NCBI GenBank assembly: GCA_032622095.1
Contig: CP136066.1
Span: 66,348,278 to 66,412,277 of the forward strand
Source: Siphonodentalium dalli
Lineage: Eukaryota > Mollusca > Scaphopoda > Gadilida > Siphonodentaliidae
Direction: 5' to 3'
DNA length: 64,000 nucleotides
A program made the translations under genes and the position numbers. This document shows positions 1 through 12,109 of the stretch, in pieces. How positions within the stretch are numbered: the stretch's first letter is position 1; each line of letters begins with the position of its first letter. The notes beneath the pieces were generated by a model. The model searched no databases. It saw only the letters and a program-made list of their open reading frames with translations, and was not told where the DNA came from.

Positions 1-1147
1 AAATATGGATTTCTGACTTAAAAATCAACTTTAACTCAATAGATAACCTATTTAAATCATGTGCAGACAAAACATATACATCAATATTGAAAGATATACT
101 TGGAGTAAACAGAAAATCAACAAACATAGCAGTTTATTCAGAAGTGGAGGCAATGCCGGTATGCTTGCAGATTTTTCAAGGGTTGTTTAAATTCCATAAA
201 AGGTTGATGGATCTCACAAGTAGAAAAGACAATAATAAACAGCATAAACTTTTGATCTCAGCCTTTGAAGAAGATAGGATACTGAATGGTGTAAAATCAG
301 ATATGTCATGGTCTAATAATATGGTGAAAATTGCTAAATTTGTTAAAATTTAAATAGATACTCTTGATGAATCACAATTCAAAGATATAGTTGTGAACAC
401 TTACAACAAAAAGATATTGAACGAATATAACAGAACGAAGGTATCAAATGATGGAAAATTGAGATTCTATAGTAAAATTGTAATAGGATCAAAATTTAGG
501 GACTATCTTCACTTTAATTTACCAAAGGATCTCAGAAAAGAACTAACTAAAATCAGAATAAGTGCACACACACTTAATATTGAAACTTTGAGATATACAA
601 AACCTAAGCCAAAAGATGCATCTGAAAGGTTTTGTTCACATTGTTTGGACAAAGTCGAAGATGAAACTCATTTCCTCTTTAATTGTGAACTATATGATGA
701 TATAAGAAAAAGGTACGATATTTTTCAGATTGGTCAATTTATGAACAATGTAAAGACTATCCTGAATCCATCAACATTTATATGTGCAAAACAAATATGT
801 AGCTTCATAAAAGAAGCGTTGAAAAAACGACAAGCCACACAATAACTATCACCAGTTACTTGAAATAGTATTGTTTTTAGGATATATACATATCGATAAA
901 ATCCTCTATTCTCATCCTGAAAACAATTCTGACAAATTAATTAATTACATTAATTTATAATGTATTAAAACAAGGCATTTGACAATTTGCATTTTGATGA
1001 CACACAAATTATTATAGGTGTTACAGTTAACATTATATCGATTATAGTTATACATTGTCAATGTCATATTCAATATGTTATGTTTATGTTGTGGATCACG
1101 CTTCTTGGCTTATATCCAATAAAGAATTGAATTGAATTGAATTGAAT
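1..1147 (+). mobile_element. LINE 3' part: end of the RT polyprotein plus 3' UTR
   Basis: A reading frame is open from base 3 to 845 with one in-frame stop (TAA at 351-353), so this is a decayed copy whose 5' part lies outside the window. The translation has the usual C-terminal block of LINE polyproteins: a zinc-knuckle-like C-x2-C ... H-x4-C motif (FCSHC ... ETHFLFNC) near 635-690, followed by about 50 residues. The 3' UTR ends with an AATAAA at about 1122 and a short (TTGAA)n tail, a typical LINE 3' terminus. The clade is not certain. It encodes the tail of a reverse transcriptase and is probably dead because of the stop codon. Confidence 0.75.
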
Positions 1148-1633
1148 ACATTACAGCGCAGTCCAGGGGGAGCTGCAAAATAAATCCGTATATAGGGCCG
1201 GGGTGGGTGGGTGGTCCAGAGGCCGAAAAAATGTGCTTGTCATTTTTTTCCAAATTGTGTTTTGTTCAAACAATTTACAAGTACTGACCATGTAATGTTG
1301 TTTGTAAGCATGTTAGTATCATGCTTGTTTTTATAGGGCTATATAGGCAGCTATAGTGACTCTTTAGCCTCAGATTTTGCAACATTCTGGATTTCACAGG
1401 ATTCCGGCCCACTTCACAGTGGACCAACGGAAACTTATGATCAACGGAAGAAATATTTAGGAACAAAATTAATATATTACCCAGTTGTATTACCTGAATA
1501 AAAGTAATAAAACAAAAAAACTGTATCACAAATTGGATACTACATGGTGAATACTCAATGATGACTAGATATCATCAACCTGATTGTTGCATAAATTGAA
1601 ATTGAAAAGGGTATCTCATAAATTTCAAATGTC

Positions 1634-3300
1634 TTTTTTTTTTTTTTTTTTTTTAAATGTTTATTGATTGAGGAATGTCAAATACAGAATGTTCAATAGC
1701 ATTGATAAGTGCATACAGATATGGCATTCCTCGCGTTCACACATATCTCTTTCTTACTGCACGCACTCGCCTGGCTCACAGCATTCGCACACCAGTGGTA
1801 TAAAGTTATACAATACATAAGTATATGCATATGCTTAGTATATATATAGTAAATGTATTATAAATATGTCGGATGTTTCGGATGGACTCAACTCTCAACA
1901 TAGAGGCTATCGTGGAGATGGTGGTAGATAGTATATGTTTTAACTGACTGCGTGATAATCGATAGGAGTCTCAAATATTAAAGTAACTTTGTCGAAATTT
2001 TTATTAAGTCGCCTGTTTGTTTAAAGCTTTTTCTATAAAGAACCAGTTTTTCAAGAATTCTGAAAGTTTCGATTGACATCGTGCTGTATATTTTTCGCAA
2101 TCGTATCTATATGCCAACTCTTTGAGGAAAACATTAACAGACAAAGTGATTGGTTTAAATTTAGACCGATATATATATTGTTTAATTAGGAGCCAGAGCA
2201 AGTTTGTAGTATAGTTTTTACTAATGGGTGGTGTGCCAAGAATCATCGTCATATTTGTGGGATAAAGATTTATATCATTATTTTTACCCCAATTACAGAT
2301 ATCTCTAATAAATGCCTGCACATGACAACAATCCCAAAAAATGTGGTTGATATCTTCCTTTTCACTTTTACACCTATCACATTTGCCATCTTGTCTTATA
2401 TTAGAAATGTGTAGAAAGTTATTAGTTGATAATATTCTAGAATTTATTCGGAATTGTAGCCATTGTAGCTTGGTGTCAGGCGTCGTGAGAAAGGGTAGTT
2501 TATCATATGTAAATAATGTACTTCCCATATCAGGAAACTGTGATTGCCATTTTGTGCGCGCTTTAGTCATAATTTGAGAATCGTTCAAAGTTTTGTAAAA
2601 ATCTTGTCCTCCCCGCGAATTTTTAAGCCAAGTGATGAAGTTAGTGGGTAGAATGGGGTAAGAAACTCGAGTTATCTGTTGGCCAAGCTTTTTTGCTGTT
2701 GATTTTATTTGGTGCTGTATAGTGTTTACAGTGATGAAGTCTGTGCGTATATTAAATGTCTTATGTATGGCTTCTTGTGAAAGAAAAGAACCTTTACTAT
2801 CTAGCATATCATTTATATACATAATCCCTTTTTCGCGCCAAGAAGTGAAGTTTATTACCTTTCCATATTGTTTTATATTTGAATTATTCCACAGCGTACA
2901 TGTGGATATATTGCAATTGTTCACATTTTGTTGTAAAAATTTGACAAATGATAACAAAACGTCATGCCAGAATGGATTTGTGAATTTGTTTGCCTGTTTC
3001 TCTAAATAGCCATGCTCATATGTAAGGAACATGGGGTCTTCGCATAATGGAATATCTGTGAGGGGCATCCACTTGGCGCTCTTTGTTATGAGGCGTCTCA
3101 CCCAAGTTATTTTCATTGACAGCATAAAATTATTGACATTAACCATTTTCAAGCCACCGTTTTTGTAATCTTGGCATACAACTTTGCGTTTCACTCGATC
3201 ACGTTTTGAATTCCATAGATAATTATAGAGCATAGTGTCCAATTTTTTCATAAATGTTTTATCGGGATTTGGAAGTGACACGAAAAGGTGTGTTAATTTT
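1634..3300 (-). mobile_element. 5'-truncated Tx1/L1-type LINE, ORF2 C-terminal region and poly(A)
   Basis: The minus-strand frame from about 3300 to 2004 is open for over 430 codons. It shows the post-RT region of L1/Tx1-like ORF2: a block with NYLWNSKRDR, KNGGLKMVN and WVRRL, then a C-x2-C ... H-x4-C knuckle (KCDRCKSEKEDINHIFWDC) near 2310-2390. The 3' UTR runs to a 21-base T run at 1634-1654 (a poly(A) tail on the minus strand), with TTTATT, an AATAAA on that strand, just beside it. The RT core and endonuclease are missing, so it is 5'-truncated. It is well preserved and therefore fairly young. The open frame continues upstream to 3434, but those bases belong to another element. Confidence 0.8.
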
Positions 3301-3400
3301 GATTGTTTATTAGCAAAGCCAACAGTTAAGTTGGAACATGCAATAACATATATACATACTATACACAAGGCACCCATAACATATAAGTCATAACAATACA
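3301..3400 (-). mobile_element. 3' terminal fragment of a second LINE family
   Basis: Bases 3301-3370 match the 3' end of the minus-strand LINE at 55352-55430. Both carry GTTTATT (AATAAA on the minus strand) followed by GCAAAGCCAACA and TTAAGTTGGAACAT, which can form a small hairpin. It abuts the truncated Tx1/L1 copy, and its bases supply the first 40 or so residues of the long open frame there. That makes the 476-codon frame a chance fusion of two elements. Confidence 0.6.
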
Positions 3401-3904
3401 AATACAAGTCTGAAATACTGTCTTGTTCTGGCATGTAATCAAATTCATTCCTTCTAGTTATTTCTCATCTTGAATGATTGCAAGTAATGTTAATTTGCAA
3501 CAATAATCCAAATAGAACTGAATTGGTTATGATGAATGACCGTTACTGTTTACTGCTCAGACAATCCCAACTGAAGGTGACGCTATATTCTCATTGAATT
3601 TCCGAACTTCATCTTGGAGCTTTACTGTTCAACAAGACTAAACTAAAATACTAATTGTACACTGTTATCACTTACAAATAGATGAACTGAAATAATGTGA
3701 TGCATTCAGATGCATTGAGAAATGACATTCTTCAATGTCTTCAAAGTTCAAAGCCCATAACTCTGGTAGGCATTGGTGGTCACAACCCGTGATATTATGC
3801 ATATTAGTTCCCTATATCTGGTCCGTCATCATGCCATAGGTTATAATGCAAAATGTTCGGAAAGACGCACGGACGGCTCGAGACGTCAACTATATACCCG
3901 CGAC

Positions 3905-4440
3905 TAATATGGGGGGGGGGGGTATCATAACCATATATCGATTTTGTGTATACCTAACCAAAAACAATTCCCCTCCCCACCCCACCCCGGTGGATAAGAA
4001 TAAAGAGTCCTTTGGTCATGCACAAATAATTGGGGTCTAGGGCGATTTTTGTGACATATACCTACACAATGCTTTATTATTGGTGTTAGATACTGAAAAC
4101 ACCAGAAAACACCTGGAAATAGTTTCATTTTCATTTTTCTGTTCTGTGTTTACCAATTAAGCATGTTATTGCTTGAGTCTTAATGGTACACAGCAAGAGT
4201 TTGCCCCAAAAAAGGATAGTGGAATGGGATTGAAAGGCCGTTAACACAGTTATTGAAGAACGGCTAAAATAAAACTCTGAAATTTTGATAAAAACATGAG
4301 AAAGGGGGGTGGGTCCCCAAAATGTTGGAGTAAAATAATATTTTTTGGGGTGATGGGTCGAAAAAAACTTGTTGGGCCCTATATGTGCAATGTTTTCCTG
4401 ACCCCACCCCCCCCCCCCCCTGCGTAGTCGAAGAAATAGA
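3905..4440. repeat. G/C-run-rich decayed repeat
   Basis: Holds poly-G and poly-C runs (3911-3922 and around 4404-4420) and C-rich CCCCACCCCACCCC tracts like those of the dispersed repeats near 1195, 12200, 16850 and 54270. No gene is seen. The short open frames across it are low-complexity. Confidence 0.4.
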
Positions 4441-4579
4441 GACATAATTAGCTTATGCCCACATTGAACAGCGACCCTATTGTCCCGGCGATTCAGCCAC
4501 TGAAATACCAGAGGATTGGCGTTTGATAATTATGATGAACTAACACACAACCTATAGTTTGGAATACTATTAGGGCCAC

Positions 4580-4760
4580 TTCCTAATGGCGTTTTCGGCG
4601 CGCGCCGAAAGTGACAAAAAGTGCGCCATTAGTAACGGACCGAAAGCGTCGAAAGAGCCGAAAGCGACAAAATGTGCGCCGTTACAATAAGTGCGATATT
4701 AGCACATGTTTCGTAATGACGCACATTTTGTCGCTTTCGGTGTCTCGTCGGTGTCTACAA
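4580..4760. repeat. Inverted-repeat cluster built from a CGAAAGCGACAAAA motif
   Basis: CCGAAAGCGACAAAATGTGC near 4657-4678 is mirrored by GCACATTTTGTCGCTTTCGG near 4721-4740. A weaker copy (GCCGAAAGTGACAAAAAGTGCG) lies at about 4602. The loop is about 45 bases. Probably a MITE or foldback remnant. Confidence 0.55.
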
Positions 4761-5025
4761 CGATCAGACAGTTAAACAACATAACCAGCCGTTAAGTATA
4801 TCAGGATGATAGTCCGGTACTGTATGCTAGATTTACACTACTCACTCCGTTCGCTTACGAGTTTGAGAAAGGCTGGATTCGAAGTAACTGGCTTTTAACA
4901 TTCACAACCATCCATCCCATCAACCACGGAGGTGTGTCGGTGTTTTCTATTTTACTCCTGCTTTTGACTTGATTAAATATTCTGTGATTTTTCATATACC
5001 TCACGATAGTTCATGTTCTTCACAG

Positions 5026-5115
5026 GTCCCGTGGTGCGACAACACTACCATGAGTTGTTACCTTAATATTAAGTATTAATGTATATACTCATGGTAGTGT
5101 TGTCGCACCATGGGA
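5026..5115. repeat. Near-perfect hairpin, arms of about 30 bp
   Basis: The arm beginning GTCCCGTGGTGCGACAACAC at 5026 is the reverse complement of the arm ending GTGTTGTCGCACCATGGGAC at 5115, with a single mismatch. The AT-rich loop is about 30 bases. It could be a small palindromic MITE or a hairpin RNA. No promoter signal was recognised. Confidence 0.7.
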
Positions 5116-5119
5116 CATG

Positions 5120-6300
5120 TGATTTTTTTTCCTGTGGTGGTCCTAGCTGGTCCAGTTGCCGTACCCATGTACTATTAATTCACATCTAGAAACAAAATGA
5201 TTTATTATAGATTTCGTACCATCTATATGTGCTTGCGTACATGCACTTCATAATTATATCTTCTTTCAGCTTACTTATTTCGGAATAGGTCAGACATGGG
5301 ATAGGAAACTACGATAAAATATAAATATTCGTAGTGGTAGATATCACTGGACAGGCATAAATATGTACAATACTCCAATGTTAAGGAGTATAGATACTCA
5401 AATTATAGAACAGGAAATAGTAGCATGCCTCGAAAACTGGCAACACAAAGTTATGTACTGCAAAAGTCACTTCTTTAAAGAAATGAACAGTAAAATATTT
5501 TAATTTACCATACTTAGTTCATAATAATGTAAGACTTACTGCTAGTATTTACAAAATATTCCTGTGTAGAAAAACTAATTTGTTATATAAAACATATTCA
5601 CCCGAGCACACGTTTACCTAAGAGATAGGAAACTTGAAATTGGAGAATGCTAATTTGGCCATAAAGTTTCAATTTTCTTCCGAAAAATTATCTAAATTGA
5701 TACTATTTAGCCAAAAGTCACATATTAGTGATGGTTATTTCAATTTTTACATTGACTTTTTTTCAGGTATTTCGGAAAATAAAAAATGGGTATCTATAGC
5801 CCTTAACTCAGTCATGTAACTGTCTGTCTACAAAGTGTCTATTTCATATAAATTCTTTGGCATATTGTGTGGCGCGAACTAAACATCCACATGAAGCCAA
5901 ATATAAAGTATGGGAGTTGTATGTTATATGTATTACATAATTATAAATATAATGTATGGGATTTTTATATTATATGTAATACACAATATAATAAATATAT
6001 ACAACGTAGTCATGTGTTGGTAATGTCTTAACATTTATTATATTATAACGCATGTACATGCATATATCTATATGTATATCAATATGATATAATCTGCAAA
6101 ATCACCATCCACGTACGACTACCAGAATAAAATTGAATTAAATTGGCACTGGCATTCGAATCACTACATTTAAACACATTCTTGGCCAGGATAGAAAATA
6201 AGGAACCACATAGGATAGGATAGGATAGTACATATTTTAAAATAGCAACATTTGGTTTCCGTCGGATGTTTGTCTCCGATTCCCTCACCGAATAAATTAA
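5120..6300. other. No gene recognised
   Basis: AT-rich sequence with only short chance frames. A GGATA microsatellite lies at about 6207-6228. Nothing else could be assigned. Confidence 0.4.
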
Positions 6301-6309
6301 CACACCCCG

Positions 6310-6679
6310 GCGAACTCTTCGTTCAGGTGAAGCCTCCTTTATCGTTCTTCAGGGTTCCAATCCTATGAACGTCGCCGACAGAGCTTTCTCTGTAGCCTGT
6401 CCCGACATTTGGAACGCTCTAACAAATGAACTGCGGCAATCATGTTTGCTTACAGACTTTAGATCTTCATTGAATACTCATATATTTCGACGACGACCAA
6501 TGTCTCCTGCTATATATTTGTTTGCATACAACAAAGAACATGATACAATGATAAGAGTAATACATCTATCTATTTATCTATCTATCTTACCGTACAATAC
6601 TATTTACTTCAACTTACTTCTTGATTTATTTTATTTCATGTCATTACAGGCAACGCATGAGAATAGTCCACTAGGTTAA
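6310..6679 (+). mobile_element. CR1/L2-like LINE C-terminal fragment
   Basis: The plus frame reads LRSGEASFIVLQ, then DRAFSVACPDIWNALTNELR, then LLTDFRSSLNTHIF. This is the conserved tail block of CR1/L2/jockey-type polyproteins (family pattern: RAFSVAAPxLWNSLP...LRxxxSLxxFKxxLKTHLF). Only this block survives and the frame ends at 6679. No RT domain is present, so it is a short dead fragment. Confidence 0.75.
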
Positions 6680-7149
6680 CTGTTAAAAGAGCATACCACA
6701 TGCAAGAATTGATCGTGAAAACAAATGAGCACCCCGCCCCCACCACCCACCCAACCTCTTCTTTATAATTCTGATATATATTTCTGATTGATATAATCAT
6801 GTTAACACATGTGTCAATATATTTTGTGAACGCATGGCTATATGTTTTTGTATCTTGGAAGTTAATATGTAAATAAAGATATCAAAAATAAAAAAACGAA
6901 ATATTCCGACGACGATACTCCGGCTCAAAGAAAAATAACAACAAAAACTTATTTTAATATAATTCCACATATCTATTGATTATTTAGCATGTGCATTTGT
7001 TGTGTATTTATATAATGTGTGAAGCGCTTCGGGCCCCTTACGGGGGATAGGCGCTATATAAATATTATAATTATTAGTATCTGTTTCTCTATTATTTTTC
7101 ACTCCATTGGAGGTCAGTCAGATTACATTACTACTAAGTCACAATGCAT

Positions 7150-7883
7150 CTATATTGTCTTGATTGATGTAAATTTTCGCAGAATGCGGGGCGTTCCTAA
7201 GATGGCTACTTTCTGGATTTCATATATATTGAGAGGAGCTGGTATTTCCTCTATCCATTTGTCCAGACTTTTACTGATTGCTCCGGTGGCCCCTATAACT
7301 ACTGGTATGATAGATGTTTTGAGTCTCCACGTGCGAGTAACCTCTATTTGCAAATCAATATATTTCCCGATTTTGTCTGCCTCTTTTTGTTGTACGTTGT
7401 AATCGCTGGGTACGGCAATATCTATATATAGCAGAAGACATTTGTTGTTGTCACGGTCTTTGACAATAATGTCTGGTCTGTTACAAGATACTGTCCGGTC
7501 AGTGTGTACCTGTGTGTAATATATTAGTGTGATGTTACCTTTTGTTGTCACGTTTTGTGGTTGATGTTCGTACCATTTGTTAGATATGTCCAGTCCATAT
7601 TGTTTGCATAAGTCCAAGTGAACATAAGTACAAACTCTGTTATGTCGCTCCATATATTCAGTCGGAGCTAGTGTCTGACACGCTGACACAATGTGTTCAA
7701 CGGTCTCGAAACGTTTGTGGCAGAGCCGGCATTTCGGATCAATGTTCTTATCTATTAGTTTGTGTTCAAAGTACCGGGTGGTAATAGCTTGATCATGTGC
7801 TGCAATTAGCTGCGCTTCCGTTTCAGTCTTCAGCCCTGTGTATTTTAGCCATCCGTACGTTGCCTCCCTATATCTATGCCTTC
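7150..7883 (-). mobile_element. LINE C-terminal region with zinc knuckle and PD-(D/E)xK-like endonuclease
   Basis: The minus-strand frame is open from about 7883 to the stop at 7150. Upstream of the first Met the translation continues cleanly as TYGWLKYTGLK, then AAHDQAITTRYFEHKLID, then a CCHC knuckle CRLCHKRFETVEHIVSAC near 7685-7735. The C-terminal part has RPDIIVKDRDNNKCLLLYID, which fits the RPD ... (x)ID signature of restriction-like endonuclease domains in R2/NeSL-type LINEs, followed by KYIDLQIEV and PVVIGATGAI. The domain would nick target DNA for target-primed reverse transcription. The RT itself is absent upstream, so this is a 5'-truncated copy. It carries no stop across about 240 codons. 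Confidence 0.75.
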
Positions 7884-8003
7884 ATTTTTCATGTTGTTAG
7901 AGTGTTGACCATGCATAGGTTTATCTATATATAATTATATTCGTTTTTCGCGGATTTTTCTTTTGAGTTCTGATTTTATTCGTTTAGCATTTTCTATGGC
8001 ATC

Positions 8004-8030
8004 TTATTATTATTATTATTATTATTATTA
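8004..8030. repeat. (ATT)n microsatellite
   Basis: Nine uninterrupted TAT/ATT triplets. Confidence 0.9.
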
Positions 8031-8940
8031 CCGGTATTATAATTATTATAGGACATCCCTCGCTTACAGAAGAATCATCAGTGAAAGCCCTATACTTAAT
8101 TCACTATATTCGAGAAACTCTTTCTTAGAAAGGCATCGCTTGATGGAAAAATCGGGAAAACTGTCCAAGTTTGCATGCAGCATGTTGAACAAATCAACTT
8201 GATCCACTGTGCTGTCAAATCTGTATAGACCTGTATATTGAAGCCTTGACAGCAATTATTTATTTGCTTTTCGCCACCAACAGATTAAACTTTGCACGGT
8301 GGGTGTTGAAGCACCAACTGTAGGTCTGTTAAGTTTGACATTAACGCATCCTGGGTCGACGGAGATGCTCGCCTCCGGTCTATTCAGCATACGCCGAACG
8401 GGCAACAAATTTCTGTGGACCTCACATTCAGCCTGTTCTCCAGACATCCGCAAATTATATGCTTACATCAGACGTTGTTTTAGGTTGGTAATCTGCTGAG
8501 AATCGCCTAATTTTAAGTAAATAATGTACTGAAAATGAGATCGTTTTAGTCACAGTATCGACTCATAATGAGGCGATTCTAAGCAGATTATATACGCACA
8601 ATGATTACATATAAGCCAACTCACGACTTTTCAGGTGTACGCTCTTTAACATGTATGTGTGTTCAATGTGGCCCGCGCCATAAAACGACATTTGAGCGAT
8701 CTGGGAGAGGACTAACTAAAAAATAAGCGTGGTGTTGTCTCATCCCATTCCAATCACCCATATTCATCCATTAGCATTTTCTTAAAAGACTATTTATTTT
8801 TGTATTGGGAATAAAATATTGTTTACATCAACCAGATCGCAACCTGAACTGTGTTGTTTTGCGATATGAATGTTCGCAACAGCTTGCTATCGCTATTTTA
8901 TGGTCCACAACATCTTCGCGTGGTAGCATGCTACTCCCAG

Positions 8941-9276
8941 CTATGCCCTACAATTTAGATAGAAGTTTACATGTGTTTTTGGACTGTAGTCTTTCTCAAA
9001 TGTACAATATGCACAATATGTGTCGGGCCTAACAAAATTGGTTATGAGATCGAAGTTCAAATTACTACATTTCAGTCTCAATCGAGTGTGGTATACTTGG
9101 GATTTGCAACTATATGGCAACGATGGTAGTACGGGTGTGTGTATACTGTCGTGAGCAAGTGACTCTTTAAACTTGTCCAAGTTGTTCCAATTTTTCACGC
9201 ATTCTGACAGTCTATTCCAATCGGTTGCTATTGTGTGATTCGTATCGCGTGGTTTGGCGGACAACATATTCCACAC
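8941..9276 (-). mobile_element. LINE C-terminal fragment (CR1/L2-like)
   Basis: The minus frame reads ATDWNRLSECVKNWNNLDKF, then YHTRLRLKCSNLNFDLI, then RPDTYCAYC and a final NCRA. This is the usual LINE tail order: TDWNxLP..., then LHTRLRxxCSxLNxDL, then a C-x2-C ... C knuckle. It is truncated at both ends and unrelated to the two LINEs just before it. Confidence 0.7.
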
Positions 9277-9883
9277 TCAGTAGTCAGTTATACTGTAGCC
9301 AGTATAGTCCCTGAAAACTCGGAATGCGACGAATGTGCAGATGACGACGCAGCAACGAATGCAGTCAGCGATAATGACGCAGATTATAGCGACGAGTTGG
9401 ATGAATAGCTATTCAAGTATGTTGTACACGACAATGTTAGATTATTTTTGTTTACATGTTATTCCAAAAATAGGACATTCCAATCTACGACAAGTTTGTC
9501 GATTAAATCGATTTGATTTGAACGGACATCATCGGAATTTGTTAACTTATTACTTGCTAACATTGTTACACACAAAAGTGAAAAGCAAGATGTATAGGCG
9601 GTTTACCGGTATACACTATATAGTGTGTGTTTCGGGGCCATTAAAACAATTAAACAACATAGCATTTTGAAAACACAATTAAGTATAGGCTACGGTACGT
9701 TCACACACAGCTGAAAAAATTGACTGTCATGTGTTCATGGAATTGAGCGATGACAAGAGTAAAGCAATACATGTGACAATTGAATCTCGAATGACAGTCA
9801 TGACGTCATGTGACGTCAAATATGTTTTAGGGTGAGAAGAATATAACGATTCACGAAAAGCGCTGTTTTTCGTTCCTTATTAA

Positions 9884-10379
9884 AGGTACGTGAGGCCTTA
9901 GTTGTCGAAAATATTCATATTTGTTCCAATCACCGTAAACAGAAAAAAACATTTAAACGCATACAGTTTCGTTCATATATACCATGACCATCGCGTAAAC
10001 AGCATGTTATCATAAAGACCTATTATATTTTACCTAAGCAAGAGCATGATTGTGTTACAGAAGACAGCACAATGCTACTGGCTAATCACACACAAATGGC
10101 ACAAACGCTCTTTATTAGTTCCATATCAGGAATTCACCCACAAAGAACGCTCTTTATGTTTACCATCATAATATAAACAAACACCAGAAAAGTAAATTTT
10201 TATGCTCTTGTTTACATAACAATAGTCAAACATATGACAATAACATACTGTTTATGCGATATTTCTTATTTGTATACGGACAAAGTCTGTCTACATTTTG
10301 ATGTTCTTTCTGTTAGTGGCGGTTTTTGACCGGTGTAAATATTTTCACAGAATACCCACCGCCAAGGCCAACCGTACCT
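9884..10379. mobile_element. TTAA-type MITE, copy 1
   Basis: The element starts AGGTACG and ends CGTACCT, and is flanked on both sides by TTAA (9880-9883 and 10380-10383), as in piggyBac/Kolobok-type insertions. It has no coding capacity. Two internal ACGCTCTTTAT motifs (about 10088 and 10147) and a subterminal GGCGGTGGGTAT (inverted, near 10352) are shared with the copy at 13958-14474, which lies in inverted orientation. Confidence 0.7.
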
Positions 10380-10587
10380 TTAAACCGAAAGAAAGACGGT
10401 TATGTCAAATTGTTGTATACTAGGGAAATTATTGCCAATTAGAAGTTAGTTTGATAATGGCTTATAACTATTCTCTGGTCTCGCCGATCGCACGCAGCCG
10501 ATTACTGTTATCAATGATTGGTGTGACAATGTAAAATAAATGGTATACATGGATTTTACATACATACATCACGTACATGTGTGTATC

Positions 10588-11043
10588 CACCTTTATTCCA
10601 TTCAATAAACTCATTCTATAAATTGTAATATAAACGTTCGTTGCATTACGGGAAATAGTGGCAGTCGACCTTTGACTTCCGGTGTGTCGTCTGTTGACAT
10701 TCCGTACGCTACGTCTCAAAATACTATGGCTTCCAATACTTCCCAACGATCTCTAATGAACGAAGACTTTGAAAATTTATTTCATTAAATTTAGACCATA
10801 AAATACGTCATAAAGTAATTATTTTATCTGAGACTATTTCTTTACGCGGGCAAACCACGCACAGTTACGTGAAATGTCATCGCAGGTTTTATAGAAACCG
10901 ATGTTAGTTTCATGTCCCATTTGTTGACTTAACTATATTTTATCTAGGTTTTGGATCATATAATGAATGGAATCTACAATCTACATTAGGTCTGAATCTC
11001 ACCAAAGGCTCGGTCCACACCTAATTTACTGGAGTTCTATGGA
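10588..11043 (+). repeat. Dispersed repeat R3, copy 1
   Basis: Matches 15963-16447 in direct orientation over about 450 bases, for example TCAAAATACTATGGCTTCCA at about 10714 and 16090 and ACTATTTCTTTACGCG at about 10834. The end around GGTTTTGGATCAT also occurs inverted near 50720-50750. No coding capacity was recognised. Probably a non-autonomous element. Confidence 0.65.
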
Positions 11044-11870
11044 CTATAATTGAGGACGGGCCGCCCACCGATGCCGTCATATTGACCGAAATCCTTACCG
11101 TTCTCGATAACGGTCCATACCCCATTACGACACCCGGGTGAAGGGTGGGGGTGTTTATATGGGTTATTTGGGGCGGGCCACATACACATGCCGTGATATT
11201 GACCGACAGAGGCATGTTTTTTGCGAATAAGGAACAAAATGCTCCATACCCCATTTTCACCCTAGCAGGGTGGTACCCTCCAGGGATGAGGGTAGGGTGT
11301 TTCTATGGGATATTTGGAGCGGGCCACATACCCATGTCGTCATATTGGCCGAAAGCCTTACCGTTCTCGACATGGTCCATATCCCATCTTCACTCCTCGG
11401 TGGTAACCCACCCACCCGCCCGGATGTGAGGGTGGTGTGTTTATAGGGGCTATTTGAAGTACCATTCCCTGGTCCCTGGGGTGAGGGCTGGGGTGTTTCT
11501 ATTCGGTATTTGGGCGTATCCAATTTCCACCTCCTCGGGTGGCAACCTCCCCGGGTGAGGAGTGAGTGGGGGGGGGGGGTATATGGTGTATTTTGGTTGG
11601 GCCACCCACGCCTGCTGCCAAATTAATTAGCATAAATCCTTACCGTTCTCAAATATGGTCCATACACCAGTTCTCCCGGAGTGAGGGGTGATTATTCTAT
11701 CGGGTATTTTGGGTGGGCCACCCATTCATGCCGTCAAATTCGCCGAAATCCTTCTCGTTCTCGAAAATGGTCCATACCCCATTTTCACCCGTCCGGATGG
11801 TACACCTCCGGGGGAGGGGTGGTGGTGTTTCTATGTGGTATTTGTGGCGGGCCCCAACCCATGCCATCAA
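11040..11870. repeat. Degenerate tandem array, unit about 116-146 bp, GC-rich
   Basis: The landmark GGGCCACNNACNCATGCCGTC recurs at about 11057, 11175, 11321, 11599, 11715 and 11849, with a partial unit near 11440. Each is followed by ATTGACCGAAATCCTTACCG and TGGTCCATACCCC. The GC content stands out against the AT-rich surroundings. Short open frames cross it on both strands but change with every indel between units, so it is not coding. Confidence 0.75.
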
Positions 11871-12109
11871 GAGATATTTTTGAGTTCCAAAAGTCATGTT
11901 CGTCCATGATATTAGATAATATCTAACCGCTACACAACAGACCGGGCATTCGTCGTGATTTCTCAAAGCGCACGGTTTATTCGCCTGGTTAGGAGATTAG
12001 ATAGCGACAACAGGTCGCGTGACCGGACAATGCATTGACAAGTAGCGATAATAAACAGACAGACCACGCCTCCTATCCTTGCAATTGGACAAGTGTTGCC
12101 CACAGGTAG

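Noticed and set aside
7019-7402. 127-codon plus-strand frame
   Set aside because: It is antisense to the LINE endonuclease domain at 7150-7883, which has clear motifs.
11021-11926. Overlapping Pro/Gly-rich frames on both strands
   Set aside because: They follow the degenerate GC-rich tandem array and shift frame between units.
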